Shown in pieces: positions 51,201 to 60,350 of a stretch of 64,000 nucleotides of DNA. The notes below the pieces were generated by a model, which was not told the DNA's origin, did no database searches, and saw only the letters and a program-made list of their open reading frames with translations. The position numbers were made by a program, and so were the translations under genes. Numbering within the stretch: position 1 is the first letter of the stretch; every line of letters begins with the position of its first letter. Source of the DNA: Mycolicibacter kumamotonensis (lineage in GTDB: Bacteria; Actinomycetota; Actinomycetes; Mycobacteriales; Mycobacteriaceae); assembly GCF_002086285.1 (NCBI RefSeq), contig NZ_MVHU01000008.1, forward strand, positions 62,001 to 126,000, given 5' to 3'.

Positions 51201-51501
51201 GGCGATCTACGACGCGGGACGCCGCGAACCGCTACCGCTGCCGTTGGCGACGTCGTACGCCTGGGCGGAGGCCCGGCGCGACGGCGATGATCCACTCTGG
51301 AAGACCCGCTACGTCTGGGGCGGCACCTACGGCGACTGCACCGACAAGGCGGTCGCCAAGGTGTGGGGCCCCAACGCGCCACTGAACCGGCTGCTGGGCA
51401 CCCCGCGCCCCGGTGAGGAGATCGACGGGGAGAGCACCCGTTTGGGCGCGCTGGCGGTGCGCCTGTGGTCACCGCTGCTGACCGCGGAGGGCCAGCCATG
51501 A
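48232..51501 (+). CDS. recC: Exodeoxyribonuclease V subunit RecC
   Basis: A 1089-residue RecC, similar in length to the M. tuberculosis protein. N-terminal LHLHRAERTDALADGL and ELVLVPARGVERWLSQRLS, central LSLFGHTRLAHTDIELLDAL, and VCLVGLDDGVFPRV are RecC-type segments; helicase motifs are degenerate, as expected. RecC is the scaffold and Chi-scanning subunit. ATG sits 7 bases after a -10 TAGGGT (48219-48224), implying leaderless mRNA. Its stop overlaps recB (ATGA). In mycobacteria RecBCD serves mainly single-strand annealing rather than RecA-dependent repair. Confidence 0.95.
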   Translation: MGLHLHRAERTDALADGLGALLATPPADPFAQELVLVPARGVERWLSQRLSHVLGAGSGGDGVCAGVEFRSPGSLIAEITGRAEDDPWSPDAMSWPLLSVIDASLDEPWCVTLATHLGHFHTGDDAQVRCGRRYAVARRLAGLFASYARQRPQLLVDWLDGVPDDLDPDLAWQPPLWRALVAAMGIDPPHVRHEQTLTRLRRAPAETLPARLSLFGHTRLAHTDIELLDALATHHELHLWLPHPSDRLWRALSGVHGVVPRSEDTSRTAAEHPLLRTLGRDLRELQRGLPEPDTDEYLCSPTRSDTLLSWLQSDLAANAIRPEGRVLAETDRSVQVHSCHGPARQVDVLREVLLGRLADDPSLQPRDIIVMCPDIETYAPLIVAGFGLGELAGENHPAHLLRVQLADRAPVQTNPLLGVAAALLDITDSRVTASAVLNLAQAAPVRARFAFTDDDLEVITGWVRSANIRWSFDAAHREPYGLAKIQHNTWRFGLDRILTGVAMSDDSRAWLDTALPLDDVGSNQVELAGRLAEFVDRLQTAADALTGARPLTAWITTLLDGVAALTRVSTDDGWQSGQLHRELTEVLRQADARANTELRLPDVRALLAGRLAGRPTRANFRTGGLTVCTLVPMRSVPHRVVCLVGLDDGVFPRVAHVDGDDALARHPHTGERDLRAQDRQLLLDAVGAATETLVITYTGADEHSGKPQPPAVPLAELLDALDATTGEPVRERVVIEQPLQPFDIRNVTPGALGTPGPFTFDPTARTAAEAAAGKRSEPPELFTAILTPPVGDVELAELLAFFKDPVKGFFRALDYTLPWDVDGVEDAMPVEIGGLATWGVGDRMLTDMLLGMHPDDAANAEWRRGTLPPGRLGMRTACEIRDLARTLAEAAIGHRRGDPAAYDVDLDLGGGRRLTGTVAGVYGDRTVSVTYSKLAAKHFLQDWIALQALAAQHPDRSWSAMSIGRGGRSPISRRLFRPAPDPREVLGQLVAIYDAGRREPLPLPLATSYAWAEARRDGDDPLWKTRYVWGGTYGDCTDKAVAKVWGPNAPLNRLLGTPRPGEEIDGESTRLGALAVRLWSPLLTAEGQP

Positions 51502-54500
51502 CGCGCAGCTTCGACCTGCTGGGGCCGCTGCCCGACCCCGGTTCCACGGTATTGCTGGAGGCCAGCGCGGGCACCGGTAAGACGTTCGCGCTGGCCGGTC
51601 TGACCGCCCGCTACCTCGCCGACGGCCGGGCTCGCCCGGATGAGTTGCTGCTGATCACCTTCGGCCGACTGGCCAGCCGCGAACTTCGCGACCGGGTGCG
51701 CACCCTGGTCGCCGGGGCGCTGGATGTGCTCGGCGGGGTGCGGGCAGCCGAGAACGACCTGGAGCGCTTCCTGCTCGACGGGCCCGCCGAACTGCGAAAC
51801 GCCCGGCACGCCCGGTTACGCGACGCGCTGGCCGATTTCGACGCCGCCACCATCGTCACCATCCACCAGTTCTGTTCGCTGGTGCTGAAGTCCCTGGGGG
51901 TGGCCGGCGACACCGACGAGACCCTCACCCTGGTGGAGAGCCTGGCCGATCTGGTCGGCGAGATCGTCGACGACCGCTACCTGGCGCATTTCGGTCACGC
52001 CGAGAATCCCCCGCCGTTCAGCCGGGACGAGGCGCTGGCGCTGGCATCGAAGGTGGTCGAGGAGCCGGCCGCGCAGCTGCGCCCGGCCGACCCCGAGCCG
52101 GGTTCATCGGCGGCAGCGCGCCTGGAGTTCGCCGGGGAGGTGTTGGCCGAACTGGCGCACCGCAAACGCCGGCAGGGCATCCTCGGCTACACCGATCTCC
52201 TCACCCTGCTGCGAGACGCACTGCGGCGCAGTGATTCCGATGCGGCCGAGCGGATGCGGCGGCGCTGGCCGATCGTGATGGTCGACGAATTCCAGGACAC
52301 CGACCCGGTGCAGTGGGAGGTGATCGACGCCGGCTTCCGCGGGCATTCGACTTTGGTGTTGATCGGCGATCCTAAGCAGGCCATCTACGGTTTCCGCGGC
52401 GGCGACATCTACACCTATCTGGCGGCCGCCCGCAACGCCGACGATCATCGCAGCCTGGACACCAACTACCGCAGCGACTCCGACCTGGTGGACAGCCTGC
52501 AGGTGGTGCTGGGCGGGGTGCAGTTGGGTCATCCCGAGATCGTGGTGCCGCCCGTGGCGGCTCATCACCGCGGGCAGCGGCTGGCCGGGGCCCCGCACAA
52601 CGCGCCGTTTCGGCTGCGGGTGGTCGACCGGCCCACCGTGGGCTGCTCGGCCACCAAAGACATCGCGATCGGCGCCCTGCGCGACTACATCCCGGGCGAT
52701 CTGGCCGCCGACGTCGCCGCCCTGCTCGGCTCCGCGGCCACCTACGACGGCCGGCCGATCACCGCCGGTGACGTCGCGATCCTGGTCGAGCGGCACGAGG
52801 ACGCCGCGCTGTGCCGGGATGCGTTGACCGCACTGGACATTCCGGTGGTCTACACCGGCGACGCCGACGTGTTCGTCTCCCGCGCGGCCGCGGACTGGCT
52901 GTGCCTACTGGAGGCGTTCGACGCCCCGCACCGCAGCGGCCTGGTGCGGGCCGCGGCGTGCACGATGTTCTTCGGCGAGACCGCCGAGACCCTGGCGGCC
53001 GGTGGCGATGACCTCACCGACCGGGTGGCGCAGACGCTGCGCGAGTGGATCGACCACGCCCGGCTGCGCGGCATCGCCGCGGTGTTCGAGGCGGCCAAAC
53101 TGGCCGGGATGGGCCGTCGGGTGCTCAGTCAGCGCGGCGGGGAGCGGCAACTGACCGACTGCGCGCACATCGGGCAGTTGCTGCACGAGACCGCGCACGC
53201 CGACCGGCTGGGGTTGCCTGGCCTGCGTGATTGGCTGCGCAAGCAGTGCGAGGACCGCACCAGCCGCGCCACCGAGCGCAGTCGCCGGCTCGACAGTGAT
53301 GCCGGGGCGGTACAGATCATGACGGTGTTCGCCGCCAAGGGGCTGCAATTCCCGATCGTGTACCTGCCGTTCCTGTTCAACCGTTTCATCGGCGATCAGG
53401 GCAATCTGCTCTACCACGAGCCGGCCGTCGACGGCTCCGAGACGCGTTGTCTGTATATCGGCGGCGACGACGGCCCCGGCCGGGCCCTGGCCGCCGAGCT
53501 GCACCAGACCGAGGAGGCCCTGGACCACCTGCGCAACACCTACGTCGCCCTGACCCGGGCGCAATCGCAGGTGGTGGCGTGGTGGGGCCCCAGCCGCGAC
53601 GAGGCCAACAGTGGGCTGTCCCGGTTGCTGCGCGGCCGCTCCCTCGGCCAGGCCGAGGTGCCGATCGCCTGCCGGCCGCGGATCAGCGACGCCGACGCGT
53701 GGGCGTTGTTCGCCGGCTGGCAGGACGCCGGCGGCCCGGTGGTCGAGCACTCCGAGGTGGTCCAGCCGCCCCCGCTGCCCAGGTCGTCGATGCCGAAAGA
53801 CTTGGCGGTGCGCCACTTCCACCGCACCATCGACACCGGGTGGCGGCGCACCTCCTATTCGGCGCTGATCCGCGGTGCCGATGAGGCGGCCGTCGGCACG
53901 CACAGTGAACCCGAGACCCATACCCGTGACGACGAGTCCGAGGAGATCACGGTGACCGCGGCGGCCCCGGTTACCGGCGTCGAGTTGCGCTCCCCGATGG
54001 CGGATCTGCCCGGCGGCAAGACCTTCGGCTCGCTGGTGCACGGGGTGCTGGAGACCGCCGACCCGTTCGCCGCGGACCTGGCCGCCGAGCTGGCCGCGCA
54101 GGTGCGGGTGCACGAGCGGTGGTGGCCGGTCGGGGTCGACGCCGACGAGCTGGCCGCGGCGCTGGTGCCGATGCACGACACCCCGCTCGGCCCGTTGGCC
54201 GACGGCCTGACGTTGCGGCAGATCGGGGTTGCGGATCGCTTGCGGGAGTTGGATTTCGAGATTCCACTGGCCGGCGGCGACTTGCCCGGGGCAGCTTCGC
54301 AGGCGCGGGTCGCCGACGTGGGCGCGCTGCTGCGCGAACACCTGCCCGGCGAGGACCCGTTCGCGGTCTACGCCGACCGGCTGCTCTCCGACGCGCTGGG
54401 CGGCCAGACGCTGCGCGGGTACCTGTCCGGCTCCCTGGACGTGGTACTGCGCCTGCCCGATCAGCGCTACCTGGTGGTCGACTACAAGACCAATCAGCTC

Positions 54501-54797
54501 GGCGAGACCGCCGCCGACTACAGCTTCCCCCGGATGACCGAGGCCATGCTGCACTCGGACTACCCGCTGCAGGCGTTGCTGTATACCGCGGTGCTGCACC
54601 GGTTTCTGCGGTGGCGCCAACCCGGTTATGACCCGGCGCGGCATCTGGGCGGGGTGCTGTATCTGTTCGTGCGCGGCATGTGCGGGCCGGACACCCCGGT
54701 TCTCGACGGGCATCCGTCCGGGGTGTTCAGCTGGCGTCCGCCGGCGGCACTGGTGGTCGCCCTGTCGGACCTGCTGCATCGGGGGGTGACCGCATGA
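51498..54797 (+). CDS. recB: Exodeoxyribonuclease V subunit RecB
   Basis: A 1099-residue RecB: UvrD-like helicase plus C-terminal nuclease. Walker A LLEASAGTGKTFALAGL (about 15-31), motif II MVDEFQDTDPVQWE, motif III region IGDPKQAIYGFRGGD, motif VI-like YVALTRAQSQVV, and the nuclease YLVVDYKTNQLGE (Asp and Lys) near residue 995. All key residues are present. Coupled by ATGA overlaps to recC and recD, so the three subunits are made together. Confidence 0.96.
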   Translation: MTRSFDLLGPLPDPGSTVLLEASAGTGKTFALAGLTARYLADGRARPDELLLITFGRLASRELRDRVRTLVAGALDVLGGVRAAENDLERFLLDGPAELRNARHARLRDALADFDAATIVTIHQFCSLVLKSLGVAGDTDETLTLVESLADLVGEIVDDRYLAHFGHAENPPPFSRDEALALASKVVEEPAAQLRPADPEPGSSAAARLEFAGEVLAELAHRKRRQGILGYTDLLTLLRDALRRSDSDAAERMRRRWPIVMVDEFQDTDPVQWEVIDAGFRGHSTLVLIGDPKQAIYGFRGGDIYTYLAAARNADDHRSLDTNYRSDSDLVDSLQVVLGGVQLGHPEIVVPPVAAHHRGQRLAGAPHNAPFRLRVVDRPTVGCSATKDIAIGALRDYIPGDLAADVAALLGSAATYDGRPITAGDVAILVERHEDAALCRDALTALDIPVVYTGDADVFVSRAAADWLCLLEAFDAPHRSGLVRAAACTMFFGETAETLAAGGDDLTDRVAQTLREWIDHARLRGIAAVFEAAKLAGMGRRVLSQRGGERQLTDCAHIGQLLHETAHADRLGLPGLRDWLRKQCEDRTSRATERSRRLDSDAGAVQIMTVFAAKGLQFPIVYLPFLFNRFIGDQGNLLYHEPAVDGSETRCLYIGGDDGPGRALAAELHQTEEALDHLRNTYVALTRAQSQVVAWWGPSRDEANSGLSRLLRGRSLGQAEVPIACRPRISDADAWALFAGWQDAGGPVVEHSEVVQPPPLPRSSMPKDLAVRHFHRTIDTGWRRTSYSALIRGADEAAVGTHSEPETHTRDDESEEITVTAAAPVTGVELRSPMADLPGGKTFGSLVHGVLETADPFAADLAAELAAQVRVHERWWPVGVDADELAAALVPMHDTPLGPLADGLTLRQIGVADRLRELDFEIPLAGGDLPGAASQARVADVGALLREHLPGEDPFAVYADRLLSDALGGQTLRGYLSGSLDVVLRLPDQRYLVVDYKTNQLGETAADYSFPRMTEAMLHSDYPLQALLYTAVLHRFLRWRQPGYDPARHLGGVLYLFVRGMCGPDTPVLDGHPSGVFSWRPPAALVVALSDLLHRGVTA

Positions 54798-56548
54798 GCA
54801 TTATGGAGGATCCGCTGTCGTGGCGGGTGGCGCTGACCGCGACCGGGCTGCTGCGGGAGTTCAACGACGCCGGGGTGCTCGAAGCCGCCGATGTGCATAC
54901 CGCCCAACGGATCTGCGCGCTGGGCGGCGAGGCCGACGAGACGGTGGCACTTGCGGTGGCGTTGACGGTGCGGGCGTTGCGCACCGGGTCGGTCTGTGTG
55001 GAGCTGGCAACGGTGGCGACCAGCACGGAGCTCCCGGAGCTGGCGTGGCCGGAACCGGCGGCGTGGCTGGCGGCGGTGCGGGCCAGTTCGCTGGTCACCA
55101 AAAGCGTGTTGCGGCTCTACGACACGCCGTCGGGCGGCCTGCTCTACCTGGATCGCTATTGGCGCGAGGAGGAGCAGGTCTGCACTGACCTGCTGGCACT
55201 GTCCACGCCGCACGCCGGGCCGGCCGAGCCGGCGGTCTTCGATCGGCTGTTCCCGCCGGACTATAACGAGCAGCGCAGCGCAGCGGAGATCGCACTGACC
55301 CAGGCGGTCACCGTGCTCACCGGCGGGCCGGGCACGGGCAAGACCACCACGGTGGCCCGGTTGCTGGCCTTGTTGGCCGAACAGGCCGAGGCGTCCGGGC
55401 GCCCGGGCCTGCGGATCGCGCTGGCCGCCCCCACCGGTAAGGCCGCGGCCCGGCTCACCGAGGCGGTCGCCGCGGAGGTGGCCGGACTCGATCCGGTGGA
55501 TCAGGCCCGGCTGGCCGGGTTGCAGGCCAGCACCCTGCATTCGCTGCTGGGTTCGCGGCCGCGGAATTCGTCGCGGTTCAAGCACAATCGGGCCAACCGG
55601 CTGCCGCACGACGTGGTCGTGGTCGATGAGACGTCGATGGTGTCGCTGACACTGATGGCCCGGCTGCTCGAGGCGGTGCGGCCGCAAGCGCGGCTGATCC
55701 TGGTGGGCGACCCCGACCAGTTGGCGTCGGTGGAGGCCGGGGCGGTGCTGGCCGACCTGGTGGAGGGCTTGGCGGCGCGGCCGGGCACCCGGGTGGCGAC
55801 GCTGGCGACCGCGCACCGCTATAAGAAGCCGATCGGCGAGCTGGCCGCGGCGATACGCGCCGGCGACGGCGACACCGTGATCGGGCTGCTGGGCTCGGGC
55901 GATGAGCACCGGGAATGGATCGACGTGGCGACCCCGGCCGCGCTGGCCGACCAGTTGGCGCGGATCGTGGTGCCGCACGCGTTGCGGGTGCGTCAGGCAG
56001 CGATGCTCGGCGATGCCCGCGAGGCGCTGCGCAACCTCGACGAGCACCGGCTGTTGTGCGCGCACCGCGACGGCCTGCACGGGGCGAATCACTGGAATCG
56101 TCAGGTGCGGCGCTGGGTGTCCGAGCAGACCGGGGATTCGGTGTGGACGGACTGGTATGCCGGGCGTCCGCTGCTGGTCACCGCCAACGACTACGGGCTG
56201 GGTGTGCGCAACGGGGACACCGGGGTGGTCACGGCGCGCGCCGACGGGCTGCGCGCGGTGATCGCAACGGCGTCGGGGCCGGTGGATTTCGCCACCGGGC
56301 GGCTCTCGGATGTGGACAGCATGTACGCGATGACCATCCACAAGAGCCAGGGCAGTGAGGCCGACGTGGTGACGGTGCTGATGCCGCCGGTCGACTCGCG
56401 GCTGCTGACCCGCGAGCTGTTCTACACGGCGGTGACCCGCGCCAGGCACAAGGTGCGGGTGCTCGGCTCTGAGGAGGAGATCCGTGCGGCGCTGGATCGG
56501 CGGGCGGTGCGGGCCTCCGGGCTGGCGTTGCGGCTGCGCGAGGCGTGA
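54794..56548 (+). CDS. recD: Exodeoxyribonuclease V subunit RecD
   Basis: A 584-residue RecD, the 5'-3' SF1 helicase of RecBCD. Walker A GGPGTGKTTTVARLLAL (about 176-192), motif II VVVDETSMVSLTLM, motif III VGDPDQLASVEAGAVLAD, and the C-terminal SKSQGSE-like IHKSQGSEADVV with AVTRARHKVRV. Nothing is missing. Last gene of the operon; start overlaps the recB stop. Confidence 0.96.
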   Translation: MSIMEDPLSWRVALTATGLLREFNDAGVLEAADVHTAQRICALGGEADETVALAVALTVRALRTGSVCVELATVATSTELPELAWPEPAAWLAAVRASSLVTKSVLRLYDTPSGGLLYLDRYWREEEQVCTDLLALSTPHAGPAEPAVFDRLFPPDYNEQRSAAEIALTQAVTVLTGGPGTGKTTTVARLLALLAEQAEASGRPGLRIALAAPTGKAAARLTEAVAAEVAGLDPVDQARLAGLQASTLHSLLGSRPRNSSRFKHNRANRLPHDVVVVDETSMVSLTLMARLLEAVRPQARLILVGDPDQLASVEAGAVLADLVEGLAARPGTRVATLATAHRYKKPIGELAAAIRAGDGDTVIGLLGSGDEHREWIDVATPAALADQLARIVVPHALRVRQAAMLGDAREALRNLDEHRLLCAHRDGLHGANHWNRQVRRWVSEQTGDSVWTDWYAGRPLLVTANDYGLGVRNGDTGVVTARADGLRAVIATASGPVDFATGRLSDVDSMYAMTIHKSQGSEADVVTVLMPPVDSRLLTRELFYTAVTRARHKVRVLGSEEEIRAALDRRAVRASGLALRLREA

Positions 56549-56596
56549 GGCTCTTCGGGCCCTGCGCTGTCACACCCCCGGATTAGCGTCGTGACC

Positions 56597-56905
56597 ATGG
56601 GAAAGCGCAAACAGTCAGGCAGCGGCGGGACGGGGCTGGCCATCCTGGTCGTGATCGCGGTGCTGTGGTGGTTGCGCTGGGTGATTGTGGCCTGCGCGGC
56701 GATCGCGGCGGCGGTGTTCGTCATGCGATGGCTGATGCGCCGCTACGCGGTGCACCGCGCCGCCGAGCAGCACCGGCTCCACGAGATCCGGCAGCGCGCC
56801 GAGATTCAGAACGCCCAGGTGCTGCGGGGTGATCCGCACGGGTTCTACGGCCAGTACCCGCTACCCGATCCGGAGTTGATCCCGCGGTGGTACCGGCCCG
56901 GGTAG
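56597..56905 (+). CDS. Small membrane protein of unknown function
   Basis: A 102-residue protein: Gly-rich basic N terminus (GKRKQSGSGGTG), one long or two short membrane helices (about 15-52), then a charged cytoplasmic tail ending YGQYPLPDPELIPRWYRPG. I do not recognise a family. The ATG follows a -10 TAGCGT (56584-56589) by 7 bases, supporting this start as leaderless; a GTG two codons earlier is less fitting. It lies 48 bases after recD. Confidence 0.7.
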   Translation: MGKRKQSGSGGTGLAILVVIAVLWWLRWVIVACAAIAAAVFVMRWLMRRYAVHRAAEQHRLHEIRQRAEIQNAQVLRGDPHGFYGQYPLPDPELIPRWYRPG

Positions 56906-56938
56906 GCCGGTCGCCGGCGGCCGACCATAGCGATAGTT

Positions 56939-56956
56939 GCCCGCCTTTGAGCGACA
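56939..56956. repeat. Solo end of the MITE-like element
   Basis: GCCCGCCTTTGAGCGACA is identical over 18 bases (19 counting the next base) to the inner part of the terminal arm of the element at 44338-44477. No partner arm is found nearby. It sits in the 93-base gap before the NYN-domain gene. A relic or single end of the same repeat family. Confidence 0.7.
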
Positions 56957-56998
56957 AGCCGCCACGGCTGAGAGCGGTATGCGTGCCACACTGGGACG

Positions 56999-57880
56999 AT
57001 GACGGAATCCGGCGATACCCGGGTCGCGGTCTACCTCGACTTCGACAACATCGTGATCTCCCGCTACGACCAGGTCAACGGGCGCAGTTCTTTTCAGAAG
57101 GACAAGTCCAGGGGCCTGGCCAAGCACCCGGAGCGCCTCGCCCGCGCCACCGTCGACGTCGGGGCGATCATCGACTTCGCGTCGTCGTTCGGGACGCTGG
57201 TGCTCACCCGCGCCTACGCCGACTGGTCGGCGGAGGTCAACACCGGCTACCGCGCGCAACTGGTGGGACGCGCTGTCGATCTGGTCCAGTTGTTCCCGGC
57301 GGCCGCCTACGGCAAGAACGGCGCCGACATCCGGTTGGCCGTCGACGCGGTCGAGGACATGTTCCGGCTGCCGGATCTGACCCACGTGGTGATCGTGGCC
57401 GGCGACTCCGACTACATCCCCCTGGCGCAGCGCTGTAAACGCCTGGGCCGCTATGTCGTCGGAATCGGCGTGGCCGGTTCGACGAGCCGTGCGCTGGCCG
57501 CGGCGTGCGACGACTTCGTCAGCTACGACGCGCTGCCCGGGGTGCCGGTGTTCGAGCCAGCACCCACCGAACCCGACACCGACGCCGAACCGAAGCGGCG
57601 CACCCGCCAGACCAAGAAGGAACCCGTGGAGCCGCCGCCCCCGGATCCGGTGGACACCGCGACCGCGCTGCTGACCCGCGCGTTGCAGATCGGCCTGGAG
57701 AAAGACGACGTCGAGTGGCTGCACAACTCGTCGGTCAAGGCGCAGATGAAGCGCATGGATCCGTCGTTCAGCGAGAAGGAGCTGGGCTATAAGTCCTTCA
57801 GCGACTTCCTCCGGTCCTACTCGGACCTGGTGGAGCTGGACGAGAGTTCGACGACGCGGATGGTGCGGCTGCGCAGCTAG
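56999..57880 (+). CDS. NYN-domain protein with C-terminal OST-HTH/LOTUS domain
   Basis: A 293-residue protein of the LabA/DUF88 type. The NYN (PIN-like) nuclease domain spans about 8-180: acidic residues in VYLDFDNIVISRYD, KNGADIRLAVDAVEDM and VIVAGDSDYIPLAQR. After a Pro/Lys-rich linker comes an OST-HTH/LOTUS-type module (about 225-290; LLTRALQIGLEKDDVEWLHNS, KSFSDFLRSY). This pairing suggests RNA cleavage or RNA binding. All expected Asp are present. The region just upstream carries the solo repeat end. Biological target unknown. Confidence 0.83.
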   Translation: MTESGDTRVAVYLDFDNIVISRYDQVNGRSSFQKDKSRGLAKHPERLARATVDVGAIIDFASSFGTLVLTRAYADWSAEVNTGYRAQLVGRAVDLVQLFPAAAYGKNGADIRLAVDAVEDMFRLPDLTHVVIVAGDSDYIPLAQRCKRLGRYVVGIGVAGSTSRALAAACDDFVSYDALPGVPVFEPAPTEPDTDAEPKRRTRQTKKEPVEPPPPDPVDTATALLTRALQIGLEKDDVEWLHNSSVKAQMKRMDPSFSEKELGYKSFSDFLRSYSDLVELDESSTTRMVRLRS

Positions 57881-57888
57881 CGGTCGGG

Positions 57889-59487
57889 CTACCCTTCTGC
57901 GGCCACCAAGGACCGCAGCTGCACGTCGGGGTTGTCGCGTTGGAAGCCCTGCAGCCGCCAGCTGTTGGAGAACAACACCAGGTGCACACCGTCGGTGCGG
58001 ACCATGACTTCGGCCAGCGCCTCCTTGGCGACGGCATCGGCGTCGCGGGGGTCCACGATCCGCGCCACCTGGTAGGGCAGCGTCTCCAGTGAGATCGGCG
58101 CGCCGATCTCACTGGCCATCCGGTGGGCGGCCACCTCGAACTGCATCGGGCCGACCGCGGCGAGCACCGGCGCCTGCTCACCACGACGGTCGGAGACCAA
58201 CACCTGCACGACGCCCTCTTGGTCCAGCTGCTCGATGCCGCGGCGGAATTGCTTGTGCTTGCTGGGATCGACGTTGCGTGCCACCGCGAAATGCTCGGGC
58301 GAGAAGCTCGGTATCGGCGGATACTGCACGGGCACATCGCAATACAGCGTGTCGCCGGGGCGCAGGGCAGCGGCGTTGGCCAGTCCGATCACATCGCCGG
58401 GCCAGGCGGTGTCCAGCGTGGAGCGCTGCTGGCCGAACACCGACTGGGCGTACTTAGTGACAAACGGCTTGCCGGTCGCGGCGTGGGTCAGCACATCGCC
58501 GCGTTCGAAGGTGCCCGAGTACACCCGGGCGAAGGCGATGCGATCGCGGTGGGCGGAGTCCATTCCGGCCTGCACCTTGAACACGAAGGCGCTGAACGGC
58601 GCGTCGGTGGCGCGCCGGGCGCCGTCGACGTCCAGCGCCCCACTCGGTGCGGGCGCCAACTCGGCGAGCACGTCGAGCAGCTGATTCACCCCGAAGTTCA
58701 AGGCCGCCGAGGTGAACAGCACCGGTGTCGCCGCGCAGTCTAGGAACGCCTCGCGGTCATAGTCGGATCCGTCGGCGCTCAGCAGTTCGGATTCTTCGAC
58801 CGCGGTGTCCCAGTCCGTGCCGGCCGCGTCGTGGGCGTCGGCCGCGGCGATGTGCTCCTCGGGGGCCGCGGTGGCGCCACCGGCGGTGCGGGTGAACCGG
58901 ATGAAGTTTCCGGAGCGGCGGTCCAGCACCCCGGTGAACTCTCCGGCGATGCCGACCGGCCAGGTCAGCGGGGTGGGGCGCAGCCCGATGCGGGATGCGA
59001 TCTCATCCATCAGTTCCAGGGCGTGCCGGCCGGGACGGTCCCACTTGTTGATCACCGTGATGATCGGGATCCGGCGGTGGCGGCACACCTGGAACAGCTT
59101 GAGGGTTTGGGGCTCAAGGCCTTTCGCGGCGTCGATGAGCATGACCGCGGAGTCCACCGCGGTCAGCACCCGGTAGGTGTCCTCGGAGAAGTCGGCGTGG
59201 CCGGGGGTGTCGAGCAGGTTGATGACGCATTCCCGGCCCCCGGCGGTGCGGTAGGGGAACTGCAGGGCGGTCGAGGTGATGGAGATGCCGCGGGCCTTCT
59301 CCATCTCCATCCAGTCCGACACGGTGGCGCGGCGCCCGGCTTTTCCGTGCACCGCGCCGGCTTCGGTGATGGCCTTGGCGTGCAGCACCAGCGCCTCGGT
59401 CAAGGTGGACTTGCCGGCGTCGGGGTGGCTGATCACGGCGAAGGTTCGGCGGCGGCCCGCTTCGGAATCCAGGGCGTTGTCGGTCAT
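57889..59487 (-). CDS. prfC: Peptide chain release factor 3
   Basis: A 532-residue RF3, the GTPase that releases RF1/RF2 from ribosomes. G1 ISHPDAGKSTLTEAL (about 19-33), G2 region EMEKARGISITSTA, G3 LLDTPGHADFSEDTYR, G4 INKWDRPGR; domain II and the RF3 C-terminal part (FEVAAHRMASEIGAPI) follow. The length is normal. It is convergent with the NYN gene, with 8 bases between the stops. Start ATG at 59485-59487. Confidence 0.95.
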   Translation of the reverse strand: MTDNALDSEAGRRRTFAVISHPDAGKSTLTEALVLHAKAITEAGAVHGKAGRRATVSDWMEMEKARGISITSTALQFPYRTAGGRECVINLLDTPGHADFSEDTYRVLTAVDSAVMLIDAAKGLEPQTLKLFQVCRHRRIPIITVINKWDRPGRHALELMDEIASRIGLRPTPLTWPVGIAGEFTGVLDRRSGNFIRFTRTAGGATAAPEEHIAAADAHDAAGTDWDTAVEESELLSADGSDYDREAFLDCAATPVLFTSAALNFGVNQLLDVLAELAPAPSGALDVDGARRATDAPFSAFVFKVQAGMDSAHRDRIAFARVYSGTFERGDVLTHAATGKPFVTKYAQSVFGQQRSTLDTAWPGDVIGLANAAALRPGDTLYCDVPVQYPPIPSFSPEHFAVARNVDPSKHKQFRRGIEQLDQEGVVQVLVSDRRGEQAPVLAAVGPMQFEVAAHRMASEIGAPISLETLPYQVARIVDPRDADAVAKEALAEVMVRTDGVHLVLFSNSWRLQGFQRDNPDVQLRSLVAAEG

Positions 59488-59521
59488 TGCGTCAGCGAGT
59501 GTATTGGGGGGTTGTGCACCC

Positions 59522-60349
59522 TTAATACAGCGGCCCGCCGCCGAACAGCGCGCGGTGCGAGTCGGGCTGGTTGCCTTCGATGTCGGTGATGCCGTAATCG
59601 AGTGCGGTTTCGGCGGTGATCAGGGTGTGTCCGCTGCGGGCCGCGATGTCGGGGTCGTCGGCCAGTGCGGCGATGACGCGGCCGATGAACTCCGGTGTCT
59701 CGGCGTTGGCCAGCGGGTAGCCCTGAAAATTGTCCAGACCGCGCTCGATGAAGCCCTGCATGACTTCGTTTTTCACCAGCCCCGGCCACACCGACAGCGC
59801 GCTCACCCCGGTGCCGGCCAGCTCGACGGCCATGTCGGCGGCCATCTTGTCCAGTCCGGCCTTGGACATGCCGTAGAGCACCGAGTGCAGATGCCCGCGG
59901 GCCCCGAACGAGGAGATGTTGATGATCAGGCCCGACCCGCGGGCCACCATCAGCTGCGCGCCGTGCACCGACGCGACATAGTGCGCGCGCAGCCCCACCC
60001 CGATCAGACTGTCCCAGTCCGACAGCGGGCGCCCCCAGAATTTCTCGGTGAACCCGGCGAACCCCTTGGGTGCGGCCCATACGTTGTTGACCAGAAGATC
60101 CAGCCGGCCCTGCTGGTCGTCGGCGATGCGGGCGAACAATGCGGCGATCTGGGCGTCGTCGCGGTGGTCGCACGCTACGGCGATGCCGCGCCCGCCGCGG
60201 CGGGTGACACCCCGGGCGGTCTCGTCCAGCGGGCCCTCCCGCCGCGCGGTGACATAGACGGTCCAGCCGTGTGAGCCCAGCGCCAGCGCGATGCCCTTGC
60301 CGACGCTGCGGCTGGCGCCGGTGACCAGGGCGATGCGAGCTTGGCTCAT
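59522..60349 (-). CDS. Short-chain dehydrogenase/reductase
   Basis: A 275-residue SDR. Cofactor motif ALVTGASRSVGKGIALALG (about 7-25), NNVWAAPKG where NNAG usually stands, Ser in INISSFGARG, and the catalytic YGMSKAG (Tyr/Lys about 161-165). Arg in VTARREG suggests NADP(H). Active-site residues are intact, though the NNAG variant is slightly unusual. It follows the SnoaL-like gene by 1 base, so they are one operon. Substrate unknown. Confidence 0.87.
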   Translation of the reverse strand: MSQARIALVTGASRSVGKGIALALGSHGWTVYVTARREGPLDETARGVTRRGGRGIAVACDHRDDAQIAALFARIADDQQGRLDLLVNNVWAAPKGFAGFTEKFWGRPLSDWDSLIGVGLRAHYVASVHGAQLMVARGSGLIINISSFGARGHLHSVLYGMSKAGLDKMAADMAVELAGTGVSALSVWPGLVKNEVMQGFIERGLDNFQGYPLANAETPEFIGRVIAALADDPDIAARSGHTLITAETALDYGITDIEGNQPDSHRALFGGGPLY

Positions 60350-60350
60350 G

